Source of the DNA: Theodoxus fluviatilis
Lineage: Eukaryota > Mollusca > Gastropoda > Cycloneritida > Neritidae
Direction of reading: 5' to 3'
DNA length: 22,122 bases
Assembly (NCBI GenBank): GCA_034096865.1
Contig: JAWQFJ010016936.1
Span: forward strand, 1 to 22,122
Under the pieces are notes generated by a model. That model worked only from the letters and a program-made list of their open reading frames with translations. It did not search any database and was not told the origin of the DNA. Both the position numbers and the translations under genes were made by a program. Shown one piece after another: positions 9,670 to 18,142 of this stretch (positions are counted from its first letter, which is position 1; each line of letters starts with the position of its first letter).

Positions 9670-9876
9670 AGTACACTTAGCTTCCGACAGCCTTTTCAAC
9701 ATAAAGGTGAGGAACAAGGTTGTCCTATTCGTCATGTGCCTTGATCAAGTCTGTCCAGGGTGAAAGGGAAGGTGAACTTTTCAAGATCAGCACCTGTCAC
9801 TGGAGCAAAGACTTAGTTGGACACTGGTGACTTCAGTGGGTTCTGATATCAGACGAACAATATTGACACAATAGAA
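9670..9876 (+). other. Candidate 5' UTR part of the coding exon
   Basis: The exon probably begins after the acceptor at 9669 and runs directly into the start codon at 9877. A donor-like AAAG/GTGAGG at 9706/9707 offers an alternative in which part of the leader is removed. If retained, the segment carries one upstream ATG (9734-9763, 9 codons then TGA) ahead of the main start. An in-frame TGA at 9844-9846 closes the main frame upstream, which supports 9877 as the first usable ATG. Its context GAAATGG has purine at -3 and G at +4. Confidence 0.5.
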
Positions 9877-12800
9877 ATGGCCGAAACGCCATCAAATCCT
9901 CCGACTAATATTAGTATAAGAGTCCGTACTATCTCATGTGCCCCAGCACAAGGACGAGATGCTCGGATTGTCCATGATGCCCAAGCACAAGGACGAGATG
10001 CTCGGATTGTCTGTGGCGGTGGAAATTGTGATGGAGAGTGTGCCATATATTTTAAGTATGACCTACGAAAGCCCAAGTTCAGTTCCAAGCACAAGCATGC
10101 AAATCTGAAACGGGGCAAGGCAAACATTGGAGGTAATTCCATTGAAGCCATTCTTGATTTCTTGGATGAGAAGCATTCGACTGGGGGAAAGAAGACCAAA
10201 GGGACACTTGATGAGTCTGGCAAAGGACGTACCAAAAGAAGTACAAATCCACAACTTCCGATTGCACAGTCACCGAAACTTCTTTCATCAGACACAGACA
10301 CAGTGAAGTCCTCTCCAGTGAAGGAGCCTCCGCCATCACTGAAAAGAGACTCTGAACATGATGCTAGGACAGAGACAGTCCTTCCTCAGGGAGCCACACC
10401 AGAAAAGAATACACCACAGAAAAGAGCAACTGAAAGCGAGATTTGCAAGGATCTAAAATCCTACAAACACAAGCGCATTGAAGAGACTGTGCAGAGTCCA
10501 GTCAAAGAGGAAGACGTGTCTGTTGGTGATTGGCAGAAGATTGAAAAACGCCCTAAGAAAAAGCCAGAAGCAGCATCGTCTGCGCAGGAGTTTGACACCT
10601 ATGCAAGGTCTGAGGGCAGTCAGGATGCTGGTTACTCAAGGAGAGGCAATGCTCCCAAGTTTCTGTATCCCAGAGATCCCAGAACTGACGTGCCTGTTAT
10701 CCTCATTGGGAGGCGGATGAATGAAAAGCGTGGTCAGGACAAGGGAATGACGAATGTGGTGACTACTACTGCTTCCCAGTCAGAAGTTTTTCAAGGCAAC
10801 ATACAATCACAGGTTCCCTCTGCCACAGCAAAGAAAGTAGAGGGATCTGGTGGAGGAAAAGAGAAGATTGGTGGCAATGACACCAAAACCATTAATGACG
10901 GAATGCACAGTGTGGTCTCCACACACACACATGCAGCAACTGCAACGCCAGTTTCAGAATCAAAGAACTTGAAAGTAGTGACTTCAGATAATGATGGAAA
11001 AAAAGATCAAGGGAAATCTACAGGAGGAAGTGTGGGAAGTATTGAGAAACCACGTGACCAGACCCAAGTGATGAGGCTAGGAAAAACATCTGTGGCCTCT
11101 GTTTCCAAAACCGAGTCGAAGGAACTGAAAACACCAGTGACTAATGAGGGTATATGTGCTGCCCAAATGAAGCTTGCGGGAGATGATGCTGGGCAAACTG
11201 TTGGAGAGCAGGACGTTCCAATCCAAGGCAAGCCGACATGCAAACGTTCAGATGCATCAGTTCCCGATTCAAAGCCAAAGGAACAAAGAGCCCCATCAAT
11301 TAGGAGACGTAGATATGCTGATGAAGAGATGGTTGCAGGAGAAACGAATCAAATTGACGAAAAAGCCAAAACTGCTCGCACTGGGAGGAAAGAGCAACCA
11401 CTACCAGTTACAGTTTCCGGTTCAGAGCCAAAGGTATGGAAACCTCATTGTCGGGAGAGCGATACAAATGCAGCCAAAGAGAAGATAGGAAGAGAAAATG
11501 CTGATCCTAGTTTGGAAAAATCAGGTGAACATTCTCCAGACAGGAAGAGCGACAAACCGTCAGATGTTCCAGAGTGTGCGGCTGCGCCTGGTCAGGATGG
11601 GAAGAGAAACAAACCATCAGGAGTTTCTAATTCCATGGTTGCACCTGATCAAGACAGAAAGAGGGACAAACCATTAGATATTCCAAAAGATGTCACTGCA
11701 CCAGTCAATGTGGCTGAATCAGACCAAAGTGAGAAGAGAGACAAACACTCTGAGGTTTCCGTTTCTATGGTTGTAGCTGACCATGGGAGGAAACGAGACA
11801 AGCCATCAGATATACAACATGTTGTGGCTACTCCAGTCGTCGTGGCTGCGCCAGTCCATAGCGGAAAGAGAGGCAAACAATCTGGGGTTCCTGATTCCAT
11901 GGTTGCACCTGTCCCTGGTAGAAAGAGAGACACACCATCAGATGTTCCAGAGGTTGTGACTGCACCAGTCCAAAGCGGGAAGAGAGACAAACCGTCAGTT
12001 GGCACTGATTCTGTAGATGTGAAAGTCCAAGCCTGGCAGAGGTACAAATCATTAGGTGTGTCTGATCCTGTTAGTGTAGAAGAAGCACCAGTCCAAGACA
12101 GGAAGAAAGACAAACCTGTAGGTGTCAGAGATCCCGTGGAAACACCAGTCCAAGGCAGGAAGACGGCCAAATCACCCAACGCTTCAAAGACCATGGACAT
12201 GCTTGGACAGGGCGAGAAAAGAGACAAACCATTAGGTGTGTCCGATTCTGTGAATGCACCTGTCCAAGGCTCCAAGAAAGACAAGTCATCAGAGACTTCA
12301 GGGTCCAGGGCAACGTCAAAAAGTACATCTGCTGATTTAGGTAGGCCAAGTGGCAGACACGGAGAACAAGATCGATCGAGAAGTAATGCAGCAATGCTGA
12401 AGGATCAATATGCCCAAGAGATGCAACTTGTCTCAGACCTGTTGGGAATTGAACTTCCTACTACAGAAAGCACACCTGCAGAAAAGGTTGGTAGATCATC
12501 ACGACCTGCTGGACGTATGGAAAGGGCTCCTGCTGAAAAGGTTGTCAGATTTTCACAAACTGCTGGATTTAGTCTTCGGATGGAGGACAAACCCAAGGAT
12601 CAAGCTGGAAAGAAATATTCCATGTCAAAAGAATCGAGGGGAAAGATGCGTAACGCTGCGCCTGAACAGGTGGATCAAGACACTCTGACTGCCACTCCTG
12701 AAAAAAAGCCTGATTCAGTGAATGAGCCTGCTGCTTCCATTGAACCTCTCATACTGGCCCCCATCAAGTATGTGAAACCTAAGTTCGATTTGGAGTCTGT

Positions 12801-15750
12801 AGGCAAAAGGAAGAAAAATTCCACACCGAAAGCAAAAACCAAGCCATCCTCTGTTGTCGGGGATGTTTCCAGGTTCCGGCGAGTTCAGAATGCACCTCGA
12901 ATGCCCATTACTGTTACACGTGCTCTGTCAAAGCATGGTGACTTTACTCCATTGGAATTTCCTGCTTTGGTCCCACGACAACATTCTGTTCCCGTGGAAG
13001 GTCAGAAAGATGAAGAAGTACAGGGCACCACAGCTGACACTCTGCACTGTGGCAAATCTTCCCCTGCTGCTGCAGATGTGGATACCATTTGCCTTAAGAC
13101 AAGAGAAGGCCGAAATGCAGAAAGTCGCACAGAAACTAGCAGGGAAATGTTCCGTCTGAAGCGAAATGAAATAGGGAAGGTTTCAAATGTCCGAGGTCAG
13201 GAAATGGCAGCAATCGGCAAGAAACTGCAGAAGAGGCCAGTTTCCAAGACGAAATCGGCTATTTCCCCAGCAAAGGAAACAAAAACCTACTGGTCTACTA
13301 CTTCCTTTGCAGAGATGCAATCAAGCCGTAAAATGAATGCATCAGGTGGATCAATCTTTCATGAATCAAGCAGCATTGCAGAAGGAAAACGCAGCAAATC
13401 GTCACGGAGGAAGCAGGAAGAAACACACGAGTTGATCTGCGATGAAGATCTCTGCAAGTTTGGACGCAAAGACTGTGGAAGAATGGTTAAGTGTGTAATC
13501 TGTACACACTGGTTTCACTACGCCTGCATCCTGGAAGGCATTCAAGATGCTGCGGGCTTCTTGACTTGTGTGGCGTGCAGAAACCTCTCTGTGAAAGTGA
13601 AACAACTGCTGTCAAACTTGGATGAAATGCACGAAACTGTTCAAGAAACAAGACTGGCTGCCTGCCACACTGATGAGGTGAGGGACTTACAGAGGACTGT
13701 TTCTCAGCTTCGTGCTCAAAGTGCCAATCTCACTCAGGGTTTGCAAATCCAGAAAAGCCTTGTCATGCAAATGAAAGCAGAGACTCAGTCGGTTATGAAG
13801 GAGCTATGCCAGCTGAGAGAACAACTGACCATGGAAAAGAGTCAGGCACACTCTCGGACGAGAATTTACCGTTCTCAGCAACTGCCTGAACGTCAACTTT
13901 ACCAGCCAACCCCAAATGCAGGGAAGAGAAGGCTCAGGCCAGATCATCACTCTCCTCAAAGGAGTGTCCTCCGCATTCAACAGAGACCTGATCGCAGCTC
14001 CGACCAGTCTTACCCTGACCCAAAAACCATGGTTGTACGCCACATCCAACAGAGAGGTGAACACTACCCTAATCAGGCAACTTCAGAGGAAATCAGCGCT
14101 CCAGCACCACGGTTGATGCGGTCACCACAAGACCAGATTCCCCAACAACAGCCTGCACCAATGCCTTCAGTTGTCCTGACTACCCGACAGCAGCGTGCAC
14201 CAATGCAGCCTGAAGTCCTCACGCCCCACGTCCAGGCTCCGAGACAGCAGCCAGCACCAATGCCTGCTCAAGTTGTGACTCCCGGACAGCAGCCTAGATC
14301 AATGCCTGCTCTAGTCCATCCTCCCCGACAGCAGTTGAAGCCAATGCCTCAAGTCCAGATCCTTCGGCAGCCAGCGCCAAAGCTTCCTGAAATGCAGACT
14401 CCTCAACAGCAAGCACCAGAATCTATGCATTCTAAAGTCCAGACTCTCCAGAAACTACGTGGAGATGAGACTTCAACACCTTTGGATAACGGTACTGACC
14501 TTGATCCAGCTGCTCCGACCTTTGTTTCTCGAATACCCTCTGCTGCAGCCGCCCCTGCTTTTGCCTCGCCATGCCATACTACGCCAGCTTCAACAGCATC
14601 TGACCCTGTTTCTCCTGCCTCGGTAACGCTGGACCCTGACTCATCTACCTCAGCTGCACCGGCAGACTCCCAGGAACAGCCTGACGCCACTGAAGGAACT
14701 CCATTGGAACAGCAACTACCCTTCCAGCAACCGTTCTACCAGCCACATCCCTACCAACTGCAACCTGCCTTCCAACCACCAGTTCTCTTCCAGCAACAGC
14801 CACCCTTCCAGCCGCAACCAGTTTTCCACCACCAGCCTGCCTTTTTCCAGCCGGTTTCCCACCAGCCTCCCTTCCAGCAACAAGTCCCCATTCAACAGCC
14901 GCCTGATTTTCAACAAGATTCCTTTCAGCAACAAACTCCTTTGGCTGAACAATCCTTTTTTGAGCAGCAACCCGTCTTGGCTCAACAGCCTCGCTTTATG
15001 CCACCACCTCACTTCCAGCCTCAACCCTTCCCTCAACCTCACTTCCAGCAGCAACCAAGATTCCAGCCACAAGTGCCGCAACCTGTCTTCCACCCTCAGC
15101 CAGCCTTTTACTCTCAACCAGTCTACCAACCAGATCCTGCCTTCCAGCCACAGCCTGCCTACCATCCAGATCCGACCTTCCAGCCACAACCAGTCTTCCA
15201 GCCTCAACCATCCTTCCAGCCTCAATCTGCCGTCCAACCACAGCCTGACATCCAGTCTCAGCCTTATCAAGCCGAACAACCTGAATTGCAGCAGGAGGCT
15301 ATCTACCAAGAAGAACCTGCCTTCCAGCAGCCTTCTCGTGGAGAACAATCTTCCCCCCAGCCACCTTCCCAGTTTCAGCAACCACCTTCCTATGCAGAGC
15401 AGCCTGGCTTCCAGCCGCGGGCAGTGTTTCCACAGCCACTTCCCTTCCCACAACAGGTCCCCTTCCTACCCCAGTATCCCTTCCTGCCCCAGCATCCTTT
15501 TCCACCCCAGCATCCTTTTCCACCCCAGCATCCTTTTCCACCCCAGCATCCATTCCCACCCCAGCATCCATTCCCACCGCAGAATCCATTCCCTCCACAA
15601 CCAGGTGCCTACCCAGAGCAGCCTGTCTACCAGCAAGCACCAGCTCCGGTACCATCGTCCCATGGATTCCAGCAGCCGGATCCAGGTCTCTACCACAGTG
15701 CACCTCCCTCATTTCCTCCACACCAGAACCCTGTTAATGCTGGGAACTGA
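9877..15750 (+). CDS. Large single-exon PHD-finger / coiled-coil / Gln-Pro-rich protein (1957 aa), unrecognised
   Basis: One uninterrupted frame of 1957 codons, far too long to be chance. Residues 24-49 hold a 13-residue tandem duplication (AQGRDARIV). The N-terminal half is Lys/Ser/Pro-rich and disordered, with basic nuclear-localisation-like clusters (KRPKKKP, IRRRRY near 475, KRKKN near 975). Residues 557-806 form about thirteen 19-residue repeats. A PHD-type zinc finger follows: C1188-X4-C1193-X12-C1206-X2-C1209-X4-H1214-X2-C1217-X13-C1231-X2-C1234, with the typical WFH before the second pair. A coiled coil spans about 1237-1322, then a QQPAPMP-type repeat zone (1419-1526) and a Gln/Pro/Phe tail (1610-1957). 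Known PHD fingers often read histone tails, so a chromatin-associated, self-associating nuclear role is a reasonable inference, not shown. A zinc finger plus coiled coil also occurs in ORF1 proteins of some LINEs, so domestication is possible; no RT follows it. Confidence 0.88.
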   Translation: MAETPSNPPTNISIRVRTISCAPAQGRDARIVHDAQAQGRDARIVCGGGNCDGECAIYFKYDLRKPKFSSKHKHANLKRGKANIGGNSIEAILDFLDEKHSTGGKKTKGTLDESGKGRTKRSTNPQLPIAQSPKLLSSDTDTVKSSPVKEPPPSLKRDSEHDARTETVLPQGATPEKNTPQKRATESEICKDLKSYKHKRIEETVQSPVKEEDVSVGDWQKIEKRPKKKPEAASSAQEFDTYARSEGSQDAGYSRRGNAPKFLYPRDPRTDVPVILIGRRMNEKRGQDKGMTNVVTTTASQSEVFQGNIQSQVPSATAKKVEGSGGGKEKIGGNDTKTINDGMHSVVSTHTHAATATPVSESKNLKVVTSDNDGKKDQGKSTGGSVGSIEKPRDQTQVMRLGKTSVASVSKTESKELKTPVTNEGICAAQMKLAGDDAGQTVGEQDVPIQGKPTCKRSDASVPDSKPKEQRAPSIRRRRYADEEMVAGETNQIDEKAKTARTGRKEQPLPVTVSGSEPKVWKPHCRESDTNAAKEKIGRENADPSLEKSGEHSPDRKSDKPSDVPECAAAPGQDGKRNKPSGVSNSMVAPDQDRKRDKPLDIPKDVTAPVNVAESDQSEKRDKHSEVSVSMVVADHGRKRDKPSDIQHVVATPVVVAAPVHSGKRGKQSGVPDSMVAPVPGRKRDTPSDVPEVVTAPVQSGKRDKPSVGTDSVDVKVQAWQRYKSLGVSDPVSVEEAPVQDRKKDKPVGVRDPVETPVQGRKTAKSPNASKTMDMLGQGEKRDKPLGVSDSVNAPVQGSKKDKSSETSGSRATSKSTSADLGRPSGRHGEQDRSRSNAAMLKDQYAQEMQLVSDLLGIELPTTESTPAEKVGRSSRPAGRMERAPAEKVVRFSQTAGFSLRMEDKPKDQAGKKYSMSKESRGKMRNAAPEQVDQDTLTATPEKKPDSVNEPAASIEPLILAPIKYVKPKFDLESVGKRKKNSTPKAKTKPSSVVGDVSRFRRVQNAPRMPITVTRALSKHGDFTPLEFPALVPRQHSVPVEGQKDEEVQGTTADTLHCGKSSPAAADVDTICLKTREGRNAESRTETSREMFRLKRNEIGKVSNVRGQEMAAIGKKLQKRPVSKTKSAISPAKETKTYWSTTSFAEMQSSRKMNASGGSIFHESSSIAEGKRSKSSRRKQEETHELICDEDLCKFGRKDCGRMVKCVICTHWFHYACILEGIQDAAGFLTCVACRNLSVKVKQLLSNLDEMHETVQETRLAACHTDEVRDLQRTVSQLRAQSANLTQGLQIQKSLVMQMKAETQSVMKELCQLREQLTMEKSQAHSRTRIYRSQQLPERQLYQPTPNAGKRRLRPDHHSPQRSVLRIQQRPDRSSDQSYPDPKTMVVRHIQQRGEHYPNQATSEEISAPAPRLMRSPQDQIPQQQPAPMPSVVLTTRQQRAPMQPEVLTPHVQAPRQQPAPMPAQVVTPGQQPRSMPALVHPPRQQLKPMPQVQILRQPAPKLPEMQTPQQQAPESMHSKVQTLQKLRGDETSTPLDNGTDLDPAAPTFVSRIPSAAAAPAFASPCHTTPASTASDPVSPASVTLDPDSSTSAAPADSQEQPDATEGTPLEQQLPFQQPFYQPHPYQLQPAFQPPVLFQQQPPFQPQPVFHHQPAFFQPVSHQPPFQQQVPIQQPPDFQQDSFQQQTPLAEQSFFEQQPVLAQQPRFMPPPHFQPQPFPQPHFQQQPRFQPQVPQPVFHPQPAFYSQPVYQPDPAFQPQPAYHPDPTFQPQPVFQPQPSFQPQSAVQPQPDIQSQPYQAEQPELQQEAIYQEEPAFQQPSRGEQSSPQPPSQFQQPPSYAEQPGFQPRAVFPQPLPFPQQVPFLPQYPFLPQHPFPPQHPFPPQHPFPPQHPFPPQHPFPPQNPFPPQPGAYPEQPVYQQAPAPVPSSHGFQQPDPGLYHSAPPSFPPHQNPVNAGN
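9946..10011 (+). repeat. In-frame 39-bp tandem duplication near the CDS start
   Basis: The 27-bp stretch at 9946-9972 recurs without mismatch at 9985-10011, a 39-bp period that keeps the frame and repeats 13 residues. Perfect identity, including third codon positions, points to a recent event. Confidence 0.93.
11545..12294 (+). repeat. 19-residue (57-bp) coding repeat array, about 13 units
   Basis: Residues about 557-806 of the large protein. Units begin KRDKPSD or a variant and end with an APVQxG/R-like segment. Most are 19 residues; some have 3-6 residue insertions (AESDQ, VVVAA). From about residue 576 to 700 two unit types alternate, one with SMVA and one with VVTAP, giving a two-unit higher-order repeat. 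Repeats are diverged at DNA level, so the array is old. Open frames on the opposite strand here are mirror images of the repeat. Confidence 0.9.
13438..13578 (+). other. PHD-type zinc finger segment of the large protein
   Basis: Residues 1188-1234. The eight presumed zinc ligands are C1188, C1193, C1206, C1209, H1214, C1217, C1231 and C1234, in C4HC3 order with spacing fitting the PHD family, except that the first pair is CX4C rather than CX2C. Trp1212 precedes the His, as in most PHD fingers. C1200 is an extra cysteine that could compete as a ligand. It is the only conserved-looking globular domain I can see in the protein. Confidence 0.75.
14131..14454 (+). repeat. Gln/Pro/Met-rich coding repeats (RQQPAPMP type)
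   Basis: Residues about 1419-1526 contain six or seven irregular copies of a unit of about 15-20 residues centred on (R/G)QQPAPMPxxV. It is a separate repeat family from the 19-residue array and from the C-terminal tail. Confidence 0.8.
14704..15603 (+). repeat. Gln/Pro/aromatic low-complexity coding region with terminal PFPPQH array
   Basis: From residue 1610 the protein is dominated by Gln and Pro with regularly spaced Phe or Tyr (FQPQPxF-like). Gln codons mix CAG and CAA, so this is not a simple CAG expansion. At 15460-15603 (residues 1862-1909) there are eight consecutive hexapeptides, PF(L/P)PQ(Y/H/N/P). Three central 18-bp units are identical, indicating recent homogenisation. Confidence 0.92.
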
Positions 15751-17080
15751 GTGGATCTGAATCATTCATTGGAATCAAGTTGAACGTGGAGGAACTTGTT
15801 ATGAACTCGCAGCCTGAAAAACGTGCTCAGTTTGGAAAGTGAGATATATTGGTGATTTGGTTTACTTCGGCCGCACATATGCTTTACGCATCTGATTAAA
15901 TGGTCAATGGCTTGAGCATATGCATATCCTACTTGAAAGATGTCAAAGAAATAATATAATGAATTTATAATATTGAGTTATAGATGGACATGAACATTGG
16001 CAACATCTAGAGTCTGAAATGTTTATAAAATGCTGTGAAAGAAGCCCTGAGCCTCAAATTACTTCTACCACGAAGTACTCTTTTCTTGGTGACCTTTTTA
16101 AACCAAGTCTATTAAAGCAAATATTTATGATTGTTTATGTCTCTAATCTCATATTTGTTGTTTAGTCAGGTCTTTCCAAATGTCATCATGCTTTGGGGGG
16201 GAAAGACCTGTGATGCGATTCATCAAGAAGATTTGTTGAAAATAGCCCAGTATTTTGCTATGGCATTTTGAGTAAGATAAATAGGACTTTATTGGGCCTA
16301 ACAATATTTCAGTGGTTGTGCCAAAAAATGAAAGTTACAATGGTCTGTGATGTGCACTGTCATCAGTGTGAATACCCTGCAAAGAACTAAACTTGACAAT
16401 TGTTGTAGATGCCTTGCAGTTACAGACTACTTGTAGCATGACCTTACTTTTGTGTGGCAAACCGTGAAGTGCACTTTCTTATGAGTTAAAATCAAACCTC
16501 ATTCCTATTTCTTGAAAAGTTTCTGTAGGAAATTGTCTCGTCTGGCAACATCCCTTAATACTTCCTCATGCTAGAGAAAAGAATGGAAAAGCTGTCACCA
16601 TCTATTTGTAGAGGACGTGTTTTTGAAAATTGTAACCTGCAGAACTAACTCCTTGCTTCAGAAGAAATAATATTTTCAACTTGTCCTGGATTTTAGTGCT
16701 AGTTTACTGGGAGAGATTAGTTGTTCTTTCTTGCCAAAGAAAGTTTTATGGTTACATTGTTATGTACTGGTAGAAGCCAGTTGTGTTTAATAATTTAAGA
16801 GGTTTTAAAACGATGTTGTTTCCCATCAGTTTCACAGGATTTAAATCTGATTAGTGGGTCATATTACAGTGGCCACTTTAAACCTCATGACTGACCTGCT
16901 TTAGAATATAATATATAAACAGTTCCTTCATTATGGCTACCTCCATCAACAGATTGTCTAATTATTGTTTTCACATGGCAGCAATATTTTTCAGAAATGA
17001 AATGTCTTGGATCCAAATCAATATATATCTTGTTAACCATTGATGGTACATGAATAAAGGAATTTTCTTGAATGTTTTGT
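15751..17080 (+). other. Probable 3' UTR and downstream flank
   Basis: After TGA (15748-15750) the sequence becomes AT-rich with no coding content. Poly(A)-signal candidates are ATTAAA at 15895-15900, ATTAAA at 16111-16116 followed by a GT/T-rich stretch (about 16130-16165), and canonical AATAAA at 17053-17058 followed by T-rich sequence. The true cleavage site cannot be chosen from sequence alone; the 3' UTR may be about 0.4 or 1.3 kb. Confidence 0.45.
17053..17058 (+). terminator. Candidate poly(A) signal AATAAA
   Basis: The canonical hexamer closest downstream of the large CDS on its strand, followed within 40 bp by TTTTCTTG and TGTTTTGTG. It lies 1.3 kb past the stop, so it is plausible for a long 3' UTR but unproven. 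Confidence 0.3.
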
Positions 17081-17440
17081 GCAGTTTTAAATATTCTAGA
17101 GACCATTTACTGTGGTTATCATTTCACGCATTCCCAGTTGCAGTCATTTGTCTGAGGTAATGATCACACTTTCATTTTGTTTGTTGTAGAAAGCTCACAT
17201 ATCCAGGTCATTTCGAACAATTGAGGCGAAGGTAAAGGTGCTTGGTTTTTCACTATGATTTTCCATCTAATTCCAGGTGTTCTAACTGCACTTTTACCCC
17301 TGGATATTGCACCACACTATTTGTTCCAACACCATCTTGACTGTCACTGGCGCATGCAATTACGACGCTGATGAATGTGCACAAGTTGTATTTCACAAGT
17401 TTTTCACCTCACATGTCACAGGTTTTATTCTGCTTGGAGC

Positions 17441-17451
17441 AAGACTACCTG
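17441..17451. repeat. Left target-site duplication of the LINE insertion
   Basis: AAGACTACCTG here is repeated exactly at 18114-18124. The left copy abuts the LINE 3' tail. An 11-bp direct repeat bounding a LINE fragment is the expected scar of target-primed reverse transcription. Confidence 0.75.
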
Positions 17452-18070
17452 TTCAGTTCAGTTCAGTTCAGTCTCTTAACCCTGAGATGGGTTGTTGAGG
17501 CACCACTGATGACTTTCGGACAATCTTCCTCCATCGATTTCTATCCTCTGTTGCTTGCTGTGAGTCAGCAAAGGTGGGTTGTTGAGGCACCACTGATGAC
17601 TTTCGGACAATCTTCCTCAATCGATCTCTAACCTCTGTGGCTTGCTGTGAGTCAGCAAAGGTCAAGCCTGTCCACTCTTTGATGTGGTCTTCCCACCTCT
17701 TTCTCTGCCTGCCTCTCCTTCTCCCACCCGGTACGGTACCTTGCAGGATGATCTTGGCCAGCCCACTACCTCACGATTGAGAGCATATCTTCGTACTGTC
17801 CAAATGATCTCCTGATCCTGTTGCTGACTTCCTCAGTCGTGACATGATCTTTACATGAGATGTTCAGAATCTTGCGGTAGCATCTCATTTCCAGGGCTTG
17901 TATCCGTCTCTGTAGTTCAGATGTGAGTGTCCAGGACTCGCATGCATACAAGAATACGGAGGTGGCCAGTGTGCGCATGAGCCTGATCTTCGACGCGAGA
18001 GTGATATTTCTGTCACGCCATATTGGCTTCAACTTTGCCAATGCTGCTGTTCTTTGTGCTATCCTGGACA
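17452..18070 (-). pseudogene. 5'-truncated RTE-like LINE insertion: C-terminal end of ORF2 with pentanucleotide tail
   Basis: The minus-strand translation contains hallmark C-terminal text of this LINE type: RIAQRTAALAKLKPIW, then ATSVFLYACESWTLTSELQ, ALEMRCYRKILNIS and KDHVTTEEV, then GRRRGRQRKRWEDHIKEWTG and KSSVVPQQP to a terminal LRD and TGA. Near 17766-17769 about a dozen residues are missing and the frame shifts (a TAG follows IVR); the resumed frame starts at SGLAKIILQG. An 87-bp segment is tandemly duplicated at 17489-17662. The 3' end is four TTCAG units (17452-17471 on plus). The copy lacks endonuclease and RT and is not functional. Confidence 0.88.
17489..17662 (-). repeat. 87-bp tandem duplication inside the LINE C-terminus
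   Basis: Copies 17489-17575 and 17576-17662 each encode TFADSQQATExRxRxRKIV followed by RKSSVVPQQP on the minus strand, in the same frame because 87 is divisible by three. They differ at only a few bases. Confidence 0.92.
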
Positions 18071-18142
18071 TATTTTATCACTAGGTCAGGTAGTCTCTGT
18101 CCAGGATAGCACAAAGACTACCTGACCTAGTGATAAAATATG
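18051..18142. repeat. Crossed (pseudoknot-order) inverted repeats at the LINE 5' junction
   Basis: Arm X (18051-18070, 20 bp) is the perfect reverse complement of 18098-18117. Arm Y (18069-18096, 28 bp) is the perfect reverse complement of 18115-18142. The order is X-Y-X'-Y', so the two pairings cross rather than nest. X is the LINE 5' end and Y is flanking DNA. On the minus strand this equals an inverted copy of the flank-LINE junction inserted at that junction. Confidence 0.93.
18114..18124. repeat. Right target-site duplication of the LINE insertion
   Basis: AAGACTACCTG, identical to 17441-17451. It overlaps the Y' arm of the crossed inverted repeat. Confidence 0.7.

Noticed and set aside
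11649..12284. 211-codon minus-strand frame
   Set aside because: Mirror of the 57-bp coding repeat array, whose period of three-fold length keeps the antisense frame open.
14716..15453. 245-codon minus-strand frame and 266-codon second plus frame across the Gln/Pro tail
   Set aside because: Shadows of the repetitive CAG/CCN codon pattern of the real CDS; compositions are mirror images of it.
17307..17498. Plus-strand ORFs next to and over the LINE tail
   Set aside because: Partly antisense to the LINE fragment and without domain content.
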